From Gryganskiella cystojenkinii (taxonomy: Eukaryota; Mortierellomycota; Mortierellomycetes; Mortierellales; Mortierellaceae), in assembly GCA_015852425.1 (NCBI GenBank), contig JAAAIG010000918.1:1-11924 (forward strand): a stretch of 11,924 nucleotides of DNA. The letters are read 5' to 3'. Each line of letters opens with the position of its first letter. Position 1 is the stretch's first letter. Made by a program: the position numbers and the translations under genes. Below the pieces are notes generated by a model, which saw only the letters and a program-made list of their open reading frames with translations, did no database searches and was not told where the DNA came from. Shown here piece after piece: positions 1-9,251 of the stretch.

Positions 1-20
1 TGTGCCAATGCAATGGCACA
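1..20. repeat. near-palindrome at the window edge
   Basis: TGTGCCA and TGGCACA form perfect 7-bp inverted arms around a 6-base centre that contains TGCA. It could be a small hairpin or a dimeric protein-binding site. Its role is unknown and its left context is cut off. Confidence 0.4.
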
Positions 21-546
21 AAAGATATCCATCTCGTTCATTTTTTTTCGAATCGATCTTTTTGGACCCAACACAAACATCACGCACAAACCCTCCCTCC
101 CGCCATCCTAAGGTTGTGCAAAGCTTTGTTGTTGCTTGACGCCTCCCATTCGATGAGAGTCGGGGCGCTCCAGTCGCTCGCAGTTTTCTGTGGCACTGAA
201 AAATGGAGCACAATCTTTCGTCCATAAAAGAAGTCGCGTGCCCGCGTGCCCGCCTGCTTCATCTCTGATGGTCACATTCTCAAATTACAGCAACCCAACC
301 CGCCCGCGATCCCGTTTCTGAAGATCAGGAATTCGGAAGCTTTATACAAAACAAGAAAGACAAGGTGGCCACACAAACCAAATTGATGCAATGAGGATGA
401 TGAGAGTATATTGAGACAATTTGTATCTTTATGCCAATTTCGCAAAAGTGGCGCACAAGATCTTGATTCAGCATTTTTTTGATTTTTTGTTCAAGCGCCC
501 AGTGCCTGCTTCAGCTTTCAGCAACTTTGCGATTTTTTTTGTTTGT
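1..546. other. 3' flank of PUS1, no gene seen
   Basis: No convincing coding sequence is visible here. The stretch begins with a near-palindrome and otherwise holds AT-rich sequence with several T-runs (around 41-48, 474-480 and 533-540). It should contain the 3' UTR and polyadenylation site of the minus-strand PUS1 gene, but no AATAAA in that orientation was found. A 60-codon minus-strand frame at 80-262 has no recognisable protein features. Confidence 0.6.
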
Positions 547-2674
547 TCATGAAGAAGCATCCGACTCGGCGTCAGACTCGGTGGGCTGAGCACTGCCCTG
601 TCCACGGACAATGATCGCATCCTCAGGGATCGTGCCTTCTTTGTTCAGGTACTTGAAGTTGTATCGATCCGCATGTCCGTCCAGGATCTGGAGATACTCG
701 TCGAATCTGTTAAACTCCAACTCCTCCCTAATGATGCCATCATAAATGAACTTTTCCCTGAATGCATCCATCTCCTCCGCGTATGGCTCAAATTCCAAAG
801 GCGCATGGGTCGCTGCCACCTTGCGATTGTAAGTCGCGAACTGGGGCTGTTCACAAAGAAAGCAATAACAATTGTGTTGTTAGTAGTCCGCTCAGCACAG
901 GATGCACAAACATGCAATAATGGCAATTGGGAATAGTCTTCATGTTCTTACTCGCTCAAGCAACAAACCCAGACTCGGTGCCTTGGGAATGTTGATCTGG
1001 TTGGCTTTGAAAGTCTCGGGGATGAGGTTGATGGGTGTCTCTGTGCGAATCATCATGACAACGAGACCGACCATCTTGCGGATTTGGTGGAGCATAAACG
1101 ATTGACCGTGGACTTTCAAGCTGAGCCATTCCGTGCCCTGGATCATCTTGGGATCACTCACCTAATAGAAGTTACGAACAAGAAATGCGCAGAGGATTGG
1201 TAAGTAAGCGCTCCATGACAGTGTGAGTCTTGCGAAGTCTAAGAGTACTTACATTGAAGCTCATGATGTAACGTTTGCAGGCGCGATCGTTAAACTTCTT
1301 GCCGATCGTAAAGTTGTGGAAGTTTTGTGTGCCCTCATAGGCCTTGAAAGCTTCCCGGACCTTGGCCAATGTCGCCTCATCAATCCTGTACTTCCGCTTC
1401 TCAACCATTTCCTCTGGTGTCGAGATCTTGACGTTCTCATCCCAAGCCATGCTTCCGTCGGGGGCATCCTCTCTCACGACTGTGGGCTTGAGTGCCTCGC
1501 CCTCGGGTTTCTCGGGGAATTCGGGTCTGGGGAGGAAAACATAGGTCGGCAGGAGATACTCATAGACTCTGGAATCGCAAAGAACCTTGGCATTGAACGA
1601 ATTATTAGTGCGGACATAGCCAAAGAGTCGGATCTGTTCTGGCAACTTTGCGTTTATCTTTGTGATGATCTCGGGATCTTCGACAATCATCTTCAACGAG
1701 ACGACGTTTCCTGCGGCGTGCACACCCTTGTCTGTCCTGGCTGAACGCATCATGCTGACCTGTTGTTATTAAGACCACATACCAAAAAGTCAGGCTATCG
1801 TCGTTATTTTCAGCTTATTTCGATCGACTGTCTCTTAAATATATAGAAGGGCTGATCACCATACCTTCTTGATGTCGTCCGCGTTATCCTTTGAGACAGC
1901 TCCAGCTTCGATCATAGCCTTGAAGAGATCGCCTTCGATTGTCTTTGCGTTTGGATTACTTTTACCAGAAATAAATACAGGCGCGTTTCTGTTGTTAGTA
2001 CCTTTTGTAAAAAGCAATCCCCTGTTTTCCAGTAGTCTAATCGGAACACTCCCTCGCTCCACTTACACCTGCATGCCCTGGTATCCGGTTCCACAGTATC
2101 CCATGAGGAGTGCAATCTTGCGCTTGGGGATACGAGCCTCCTTGTTCTCGTCCTTGCTCTCACCCTCACCAGCGTCGGCATCGGCACCAGTCTCGCCAGC
2201 AGCAGCCTTGGCTACAGCTGCAGCGGCATCCTGAGCGTTCCGGCTTTGTGATCCCCAGCCATCGTTTCGCTTGCCCTTGTACTTGTCCGCGCCACGGATG
2301 TTGCCTCGGACCTTGCTCCGCTTCGTGCCCATGTAGGCCGAAGTATCCTCCTTCTCGATCTGAGGTCTGTGTTTCTTGGCCGCGGATTCTCCGATGGCGG
2401 TGTTTCCTTCCTCTGCGTTGATGGTAGGCGCAGAAGTACTGGTTTCGCCGGCAACGGCGTCGTCAGCGGTTCTCTTGGTGGCAGTGGTCTCGCTCGTCGA
2501 AACAGTGGCGACAGCGGCGGTGACAGCTTCTGTCATGGGCGAGTCCGTTGATGTTGATGGAGGAGGGGTTGACATGTTGTAAAAGCGTGAGGTTGAGATC
2601 AGTCTTGTGAATCTTGTTGGGGCAAAGGAGAGCGAAGGAATGAATGAGGAGAGAACGAGCTTGGACGCAACCAT
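547..2674 (-). CDS. PUS1: tRNA pseudouridine synthase 1 (PUS1/TruA family)
   Basis: Isomerises uridine to pseudouridine in tRNAs and probably other RNAs. Coding exons read on the minus strand: 2674-2067, 1958-1865, 1759-1253, 1161-952 and 846-547. This gives 572 aa with phase-consistent introns of 108, 105, 91 and 105 nt. The TruA core is clear: GYCGTGYQGMQ near residues 192-202, then ARTDKGVHAAGN with the catalytic Asp at 244, then NFHNFTIGK, and HGQSFMLHQIRKMVG near the C-terminus. Residues 1-33 are rich in Ser, Arg and Leu and lack acids, like a mitochondrial presequence. They are followed by a Ser/Thr/Ala-rich linker and a basic, NLS-like patch (TKRSKVRG and KYKGKRND). The C-terminus is acidic (ESDAESDASS). 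The upstream TTG at 2704 is not used as a start. Assignment is from motifs and remembered yeast Pus1; Pus2 is the nearest alternative. Confidence 0.93.
2573..2575 (-). promoter_or_regulatory. PUS1: second in-frame start codon of PUS1 (short form)
   Basis: This ATG is codon 34 of the long frame and starts a 539-aa protein beginning MSTPPPST. It has A at -3 (ACAACATGT), whereas the first ATG at 2674 has T at -3 (TGTTCATGG). Leaky scanning past the weaker first start would give a protein without the presequence. The animal PUS1 gene is also known to make mitochondrial and nuclear forms from different starts. Use of both starts here is inferred. Confidence 0.55.
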
Positions 2675-3319
2675 GAACAGTGTTGGAAGAGTAATGCAAA
2701 GCAATAGAAAAGAAGACGTGTGTTTTCTCTCTCAGCTGCGACCACCTCTGTCGTGACTGTTTTTAAAAGGCTTTGTTGTGATTTTTTTTTCTTTTTTTTT
2801 CCCACTTGCTTGCAAGATCAAAAACGAATGAGTTCAATGCAGGTTGAGATCTGTAGTTTCTGTTTGAAATCTTTTTTTATTATTATTTGTATGGACATCA
2901 TATCATGCATAGCATCAATTCTTGGGGAACCTACTAGAAGACTGAGAACAGTAACAAAAAAGAAAATATTGGTTAGATTACGTTCTTGTTTCTGCATCAT
3001 TTTCTTTTTTTTTTTTTTTTTTCTTTGTGTAGATTGTCAATGGGAGCGGGATCAGATAGTTTAGAAAATTGGTTGTCTTCCTTTGGCGGGTCTTAAGCGC
3101 CTCATAAACACGGACCAAACAGAAAATTCATCATTTTGCTCAATTGTCAACGAAGAAATGTTGTAGAAGGAACAAGAAGTGAAAACTTACAAATAACAAA
3201 ATGCTTGCAGGAAGGAAAGGAAGTGGTGGGAAAGAAGAAAGAACGAAAGAAGAAACCGCGTCCTCGACAGCTTTTATACCTACTCGATGCCATTGCAGTC
3301 ACAAATTTTTTGTTCCAGC
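2675..3319. other. PUS1 upstream region and ALKBH6 3' flank
   Basis: About 645 bases separate two minus-strand genes. The stretch must hold the ALKBH6 terminator and the PUS1 promoter and leader. It contains long T-tracts on the plus strand (2780-2800 and 3005-3022), an AATAAA on the minus strand at 2881-2876, and a TATA-like site at 3272-3278. A GTAAGT splice-donor-like hexamer at 3190-3185 (minus) could begin a 5' UTR intron. A 60-codon minus frame at 2818-3000 starts with a hydrophobic stretch but is probably chance. Confidence 0.5.
3272..3278 (-). promoter_or_regulatory. TATA-like box, possible PUS1 promoter
   Basis: The minus strand reads GGTATAAAAG here, followed downstream by a long pyrimidine-rich stretch (CTTTCGTTCTTTCTTTCCC), a common initiation context in fungi. 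It lies about 600 nt before the first PUS1 ATG and only about 40 nt after the ALKBH6 stop, so a long leader or a 5' UTR intron would be needed. Confidence 0.3.
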
Positions 3320-4625
3320 TCATTTTTTTGGTGGCGCAAAGAAACGGTTACCCTGGATGGTTTTGGGGACGATTCGGAAAGTGAGTGATATCCGTGTGTC
3401 GCGCTCCAAAGGTGCTCCTGGGATAGGACTGCCCGCTGGGAAAGCCCGCTCCAAGTTCAAAATATTGCCCTGACTAAGATCATCCGAGTGCACTTCCCGG
3501 ATCCCGTGCATGTAATGGTTGTAGACATCTTCCTTGAGGACCAACAAAGATCTGGGCTGGACCAAGATCGAAAACTCGGGTTCCTGATTTGTCCTGTCCT
3601 CTTCGAGATCTGAGAACTTGTAAAAATCGAGGATACAATGTGACGAGAGTGAGACTGTTGCCACTGTAGGGAGGTAAGCAGGTCCATCCTTGTGGGGCTA
3701 GTGGTATTATTTAAAAAAATGGACGATTAGTTACAAAAGAGACTCGAACACAAAAAACAAAATTGTTTGTCACCAAAACGAGCCCATAGACAGAACGTGT
3801 TTGTCGTTGTTACCAAGATACCCTGTCCAGCAAGGTATTCGTTGATCAAACAATGGTTGGGATCCTTGTGGGTCGAGCCCAAGTCATCAAAGACACCGAG
3901 TTCACGAAATTTTGGGTTAAACGACGTGAGCCATGCAGGAAGTGATTCCGCTACCATCGCGTTGTTTTTGACGACCCCACCTAGACATAAGAAAAAAAAA
4001 CAAAAAAAAAAAAAATATGTCAGCAACAATGGGTCTGAGGAACGGGGACAACAGGGTTAATGGTCGTTGGATCATCATATGAAGGCTGCATGGGTCGTCT
4101 GTCCACATGTTTTCCAAAGTGAAATTATGAAATCTGAGCTCTTTGCCCAAACTAACCCCTACGGGCTCCGTGGCTCTTTTTTTTGAATTCTGTCATATCA
4201 AATATTCGAATTCTCATACCCCAGTTCTGCAGTCTATCATGTGGAAGAGACAAATGAAAAAAGGCTAAAGGGTTAGCGGCAAAGAATACATGCAGATGAG
4301 GGGCAGCCAGGTTGGGATTATCGTCACTTTGAGAAGACAATAATCTATTCGGCGAATAACTAAAAAAGGGTTTTGGCTCACCTTCGGTTCTTGAGGTGAA
4401 CCCACTTTGGCTTTGGAGCAGCAAGAACCTACATAAAGTACATTAGTCAGTTTCATTGAGTAGTCTTTCCTATGCATGAAGCGAAAGGTTACTGAATTTC
4501 ATTTCAACGCGCACTACCTTTGCGATCAAAGTATGCTCTTCCTCGGGGGTGATGAAATCTGGGATGTAGAAGATGTTTGCAGGTGCATTGAGCAATCGTT
4601 CCTTGGAGATGGGGTCCCGTGTCAT
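3320..4625 (-). CDS. ALKBH6: ALKBH6-type 2-oxoglutarate/Fe(II) dioxygenase
   Basis: Member of the AlkB family, enzymes that use Fe(II), oxygen and 2-oxoglutarate to remove alkyl groups oxidatively; substrates of the ALKBH6 branch are not well settled. Minus-strand exons: 4625-4518, 4428-4382, 4233-4220, 3980-3814 and 3697-3320. They encode 237 aa, close to the human protein at about 238 aa. Visible features: FYIPDFITPEEE at 19-30, then KNRRLQNWGG at 49-58, then NEYLAGQGILPHKDGP with the HxD iron ligands H114 and D116. QPRSLLVL is at 159-166, the distal His H176 is in YMHGI, and the R-x5-R 2-oxoglutarate motif is R214/R220 in TRISLTFR. The ATG at 4625 has A at -3; the frame extends upstream only to a TTG. 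All expected catalytic residues are present, so the enzyme should be active. Confidence 0.93.
4220..4233 (-). other. ALKBH6: 14-nt micro-exon of ALKBH6
   Basis: The 14 bases between an AG acceptor (4235-4234) and a GTATG donor (from 4219) supply the codons for L-Q-N-W plus the halves of two split codons. They complete the family motif NRRLQNWGG. Joining exon 2 directly to the next exon (47 + 167 nt) would break the reading frame, so this tiny exon is needed. It sits between introns of 148 and 239 nt. Confidence 0.85.
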
Positions 4626-4632
4626 ATTGTTC

Positions 4633-4646
4633 GTGTGTGTGTGTGT
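4633..4646. repeat. (GT)7 microsatellite in the ALKBH6 leader
   Basis: Seven GT units, read as AC on the gene strand, lie 8 bases upstream of the ALKBH6 start codon. The tract is therefore in the 5' UTR and is likely to vary in length between strains. Confidence 0.8.
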
Positions 4647-4969
4647 CTGATCAAGAAGAAAGGCGATTGCTGGTTCGTCGATGGCATCGAACAAAAGACA
4701 AAAAGCCCGTGCAGTGTTGCGTGTGCGTGTGTGAAGTCAGGTTGTGGATTCGAGCGCGTCATTTTTTGGATTAAGTAAAGTAATTTAACAGTGAAAAATA
4801 TTGTGCTTTTGGAGATCCCACCTTCACCTCGAACAAAAAACTGCGCGACGCTTGTGGTGTGCAGTTTCTCATCCATTCGGCTCGCTTGGTGATCCCGCCA
4901 CCCCCTTTCCCGTCAGCCGAAAGCACAGCTTTTTGACAAAAGACGGCTGACAACTGAACAATAGGAGAG

Positions 4970-4990
4970 ACAGACTTTGATTCAGTCTGT
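4970..4990. repeat. 7-bp inverted repeat in the divergent promoter
   Basis: ACAGACT and AGTCTGT form perfect arms separated by 7 bases. It lies within a cluster of related GTCTG/GACAG words and could bind a dimeric regulator; this is inference. Confidence 0.45.
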
Positions 4991-5029
4991 TGCCATGTGG
5001 CGATAGTTGGTCTTTTGTTTGCGTGGTCT

Positions 5030-5117
5030 GACAGATCGATACGTTGGTCAGAGAACAGGTCATTCTGTCCAGTAAGCACAGTCGGTCTGTTTGACTGTCG
5101 ACTTTCGCTGATCTGTC
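5030..5117. repeat. 8-bp inverted repeat GACAGATC / GATCTGTC
   Basis: The two perfect 8-bp arms lie at 5030-5037 and 5110-5117, with 72 bases between them. They extend the GACAG/CTGTC theme of this promoter. The spacing argues against a simple hairpin and fits two copies of one binding site in opposite orientations. Confidence 0.4.
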
Positions 5118-5435
5118 TCGTTTCCATGCTTTTTTTTTCAAACAGATATTGGTGTGTCGAAGGTGTGCATGGCGGGTGTTTGTCAAAAGTAAAAATAAAC
5201 CAAACCAAAAGACAGAAAAAAGAGAGCCATTGTCATCACATTTGTTGTCAACTCTATTGTGGTTGCTGATTCTGATTTTTTATGTTGTTCCTGACAGTCC
5301 GTGCCCAGCCTTCCTTCTTTCATCTCTCTTTCTTTCCCTCCCCTCATCATCATCTCTTCTCTCATTCATCCTCGCCACTGACCTTATTCATCTCTGCCTT
5401 TCACCCACCTTCTCTCTCTTTTCTTCTCCGCCGCC

Positions 5436-8400
5436 ATGCAAGAGATCGAGGTCCCGGCCAGGGATGTCTTTCAACACTACGTCCATGTCGACCAGCCCCA
5501 GAATAAGGCCCTCGTTTGGTGGTTCTCGACAAAGAAAAAGAATATCTCCTTTGGCCTCTATTTCCGGAAATCCTCCGCTGTCCCTTCGCAGTTGAAAAGC
5601 AGTGCTCAAGCTCCCTCGCTCTTCTCCACCACAGGGTCTAACTCGATCCCTGCTCCTTCTCCCAGCGGCAAACCAGACTCTATTGCCTCTTCCCGCCACA
5701 ATCACAGTAGCCCGCAGACTATCACTGGTGTGGACGTCCTCTCCACTTCTCCCACGAAATCCAGTCGTGCCAGCAACTATGCCTCCAGCAGAGCTTCGAT
5801 TGATACCGCGAGCGAGGACGAGGATGACGATCACCATGCCAGCTCAGACCTGGCCAGTGCTTTGGGAACGAACCAACACAACCCCAGTCAGTCCTCGCTC
5901 CCTGCCACGACCTCTCAGCCTTCCTCGAGAAAAAAAAAGACTGTCGCAAAGTTCAAGGATCCGGATTTGATCGAGATTTTACCCATCCAACATTATGACT
6001 CTGCTTCGGCTACGATCCGAGGAGAATACACTATCAAAGATGAGGGCAGCTACGTCTTGGTCTTTGGTAAGAAGAAAAAATCGGGATGATAAAAGACCAA
6101 AAAAAAGGGCTGTTTTTTAGTGAAGGGATCCGTTCTGGGATTGGCCAGCTTTCATTTCATTAACATCCCAGCGCGTGGTCGTTTGACCGTTTGTTCGGGG
6201 TCCCTGAATTTTATTTTTGTATTTTAGACAACTCGTTCTCGGTCCACACTTCAAAACGATTAACCTTCTTTGTCGCTTTGGAGGAACGTGGGGTTAAACA
6301 GATCTCGCAACCGACCTCTGAGATGTCTGGATGGTTGCTGAAGAAGAAGCGCAAGAGAATGCAAGGTAGGATTAACCACTTCGGCTCGCTCCCCATGTCG
6401 ATATGAGTTGGAACCTTGGATGTTAACTCGTTTTCCCGTTATTATGCAATGTCAATGCAGGCTGGGCGAAGCGTTGGTTCCAGATCGACAACGGTATCCT
6501 TTCGTACTTCAAGGACCCTGAATCTCCCTGCCGTGGAAAGGTCCATCTCGTCATCTCCTCCGTTACTTTCAGTCAGAACTCGCGTATGATTTTTATCGAT
6601 TCCGGCACCATGCTCTATCATCTCAAAGCCTTTACCGAGGATGATTACTCTGCCTGGACGAACATCATCAAGGCATTTAAGGCTTCGGAGCAACGCAACG
6701 CACAGGATACAGTCCATCGTATGACAACGCGGGATTCGACTCATCAGCAGAAGCGAGCGCAGCTTCGTAGTAGCTGGATCTCGAACAACTCGGAAATCGA
6801 TCAATTGAAGCAGCTCATGACCGTCATGGACGCTGGTTTCGTCGATATCAACGAACAACTTGAATCGATCCGAGTTCAGACTGAATTAACCTCCGGACCT
6901 CCCACCCCCATAAGTGGATCGTCCTCCTCTCAGCGTCGCGAGAGACAGCCCTCTGTGGATGGATCGCCAACGAGCAGTAGCACTGGAGGTGGAAGCGGTA
7001 GCGGTAACAAGTTTATGAAAAAGTTCAGCATTCCCTCTCTCCAGCGCAGTAAGTGGTCTTCGATATTCTTGATAATTTACGTAGCCATCCGTGTGGCGCT
7101 CTGTTCCTTGTACTTGCTTATTAAACTGACACTCGCGCTCACTTTGCCAATTATACCCTGATTTCTCAATAGCCACGAGCGATGGAAGCATTGCCTCGAC
7201 CCAATCCTCAATCGAGAACGTTCACGCAAGACTCCAGGCCTCGTTCCAGAAGCTCAAGTCGGATAAGGAAAGGACCTTTGAGATTATGCGGTCAGAGATG
7301 GAGAAATGGGAAAAGAACGAGAAGCAGTTCCGTCAATTGCTCACCGAGGCCAGTGGCAAAGATCAGAATGCTTCTTCGTCTTCACTGTCAAGAAACACTG
7401 GAACTGTCACTGACCGCTCGGCTCTGTCGAGACATGTCTTAGAAGAGTCTGCGTACATTGCTCATACTCGTACATCCATGACCTCAGAACGGACCAACTC
7501 ATTCACGTCGTCCATCACTGGCTCCGATATCTTTTACGATGCGGATGATACTATCTTGACGGCAGATCTTTCCTCGGCGGATCTCTCGGATCTCGAGGGC
7601 GCTGGATTTGATGACCAAGGCAATGGTAACGATGATGACGATAGTGATGACGAATCGGGCGAGGAAATCGCTGCCAAGGCCAAGGAGGAAGTACCGGCAG
7701 CACCAGAGCCACAAAAGGCATCCCCTCAGGAAACCAAGCAAGACGAGGAACCCATCGTCCGTCGTACCGTCCTTCCTGCCCCAGTTTCTGGCGAAGATAT
7801 CTCATTGTTGTCGATCCTGCGCAAGAACGTCGGCAAGGATCTGTCTACGGTGGCGATGCCTGTTTCCTTGAACGAGCCCATCAATGTCTTGCAACGGCTG
7901 TGTGAGGAACTCGAGTACAGTGAGCTGTTGGACAAAGCTGCGAGCTTGGACGATAGTCTCGACCGAATGGTGTACGTCGCTGCGTTTGCTGTTAGTGGAT
8001 ATGCGACCACGCAATGGCGTGCAGCTCGTAAGCCTTTCAACCCCTTGCATGGTGAGACGTTCGAGTACGTCTGCCCCGAGAAAGGATTCAAGTTCATTTC
8101 AGAAAAAGTCAGCCATTACCCTCCTGTCATGGCTGTACGTATCGAAAGTCTTTGTTCTTGTATATTTTTGCTACTTTGTTTACAACCTTCTCATCAGTTG
8201 GACTAATCCCTTTGTTATTTCGGGTAGTGCCACGCCGACTCTGTTCACCACTGGAGCTTGTCGATGGATTCTCGCGCCAAGACCAAGTTCTGGGGCAAGT
8301 CCATGGTAAGTCTCCTCCTGTCTTTGCATATATTTCTTTGTTTGGTCCGCATATATTTCTTTGTTTGGTCCGCATATCACCAACATCCTCGCTTCCATTG

Positions 8401-9114
8401 CTCTGTCGACTCATTTAGGAATTGATGCCCAACGGCACGATCCATATCCGATTCAACAAATCCGGTGACCACTACACAATTATCAAACCCTCGACCTGGA
8501 TGCGTAACCTCATGGCCGGAACCAAGTACCTCGAACATACTGGAGAACTCAAGATCATCAACCACACGACCCGTGAGACCTGTGTATTGACCTTCAAGGA
8601 ATCTAGTTTCTTTGCTGGTACCAAACACGAGATTGTAGGTCATGTCATGACCGCCAACGGAGCCAAGAAACGTACTTTGCAAGGCCGATGGAGCGAATCG
8701 CTCATGGAAGAGGTTGCACCCAACAAATTGGAGCGACTCTGGAAGTGCAACACGCCACCACCCAACCACGAAAAGTATTATGGTTTCACAGAGTTCACGA
8801 TCCATTTGAACGAGTTGACCAAGGGGCTGGAGACCAAGTTACCCAAGACCGATACCCGGTTCCGACCTGATCAATCTCTGTTTGAGCGCGGTCGTGTCGA
8901 GGAGGCCGATCAAGAGAAGCTGAGGGTTGAACAGCGACAGCGTGAGTTGAGAAAGGCAATGGAAAGTCGCGGTGAACAATGGGATGTCCGTTGGTTCGAG
9001 AAGAAAGCTGACCCGCAGACGGAGGATCCCGAGGGGCAGACTTGGGTTTACAAGGGAGGATACTGGGAAGCCCGAGAGACAGGCGAGTGGAACGAGAAGG
9101 TCACTCTTTGGTAG
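5436..9114 (+). CDS. OSH3: Osh3-type oxysterol-binding protein (GOLD-PH-FFAT-ORD)
   Basis: Lipid-transfer protein expected to act at ER membrane contacts. Exons 5436-6066, 6228-6365, 6461-7048, 7173-8134, 8228-8305 and 8419-9114 encode 1030 aa. The domain order matches yeast Osh3. A GOLD domain (about 1-46 plus 170-230) is interrupted by a Ser-rich, low-complexity insert of about 125 residues. A PH domain follows at 243-330 ([19 protein letters not shown]). Possible coiled coils lie near 355-395 and 465-510. An FFAT-like IFYDADD (572-578) could bind VAP/Scs2. The ORD runs from about 661 to 1015, with [22 protein letters not shown] and TDTRFRPDQ. The start codon sits in a GCCGCCATG context. 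The oddity is Tyr768 in the ORD signature, where the family has His or Arg. Orthology to Osh3 is inferred from architecture. Confidence 0.93.
7049..7172 (+). other. Osh3 intron 3 with an open frame encoding a hydrophobic tail
   Basis: The intron has a GTAAGT donor, a CTGAT branch-like site and a CAATAG acceptor, and splicing restores the full protein. If it is retained, the frame stays open for 37 codons to TGA at 7159-7161. That would give a 489-aa GOLD-PH protein ending in a strongly hydrophobic segment ([10 protein letters not shown], then [17 protein letters not shown]). T-rich introns often translate to hydrophobic residues, so this may be chance. Confidence 0.45.
8326..8377 (+). repeat. 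23-bp tandem duplication inside Osh3 intron 5
   Basis: Two identical 23-bp units (8326-8348 and 8349-8371, each starting GCATATATTTC) are followed by 6 bases of a third copy. They lie within the intron at 8306-8418, clear of donor and acceptor. Perfect identity points to a recent slippage or duplication event. Confidence 0.9.
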
Positions 9115-9251
9115 AATATCCTACTTTGTATTTCTTTCTCTCCGGCTTTTTTTTTTCTCTGTCCTATACACACTTCCACAAATGCTTTCAAAATTTCAGG
9201 CTCAATGAGCAGACGATACCAAGGAATACTCGGGCTGTTCAAAGAACTTTT

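Larger units (their letters stand above)
4626..5435. promoter_or_regulatory. divergent promoter between ALKBH6 and the Osh3-type gene
   Basis: This 810-bp non-coding stretch separates two genes read in opposite directions, so it probably serves both. The side next to the plus-strand gene (about 5300-5435) is strongly pyrimidine-rich, typical of fungal leaders, and ends in GCCGCCATG. The centre (4965-5120) carries repeated GGTC, GTCTG and GACAG motifs in both orientations. No clear TATA box was found. The open frames here lack protein features. Confidence 0.65.

Noticed and set aside
80..262. 60-codon minus-strand frame downstream of PUS1
   Set aside because: No domain, signal peptide or family resemblance; it lies in the expected 3' flank and is short enough to be chance.
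2675..2704. Longer PUS1 frame beginning at 2704
   Set aside because: The codon at 2704 is TTG, not ATG; the first true in-frame ATG is at 2674.
2818..3000. 60-codon minus-strand frame with a hydrophobic N-terminus resembling a signal peptide
   Set aside because: It is followed by low-complexity, lysine/isoleucine-rich sequence from poly-A tracts, and lies in the PUS1 upstream region; no sign of a real mature peptide.
4626..4694. N-terminal extension of ALKBH6 to 4694
   Set aside because: The upstream codon is TTG and the extension translates the (AC)n microsatellite into a His-Thr repeat.
5149..5595. 148-codon plus-strand frame overlapping the Osh3-type start
   Set aside because: It runs through the pyrimidine-rich leader (Ser/Leu/Pro bias) and overlaps the true coding frame in another phase.
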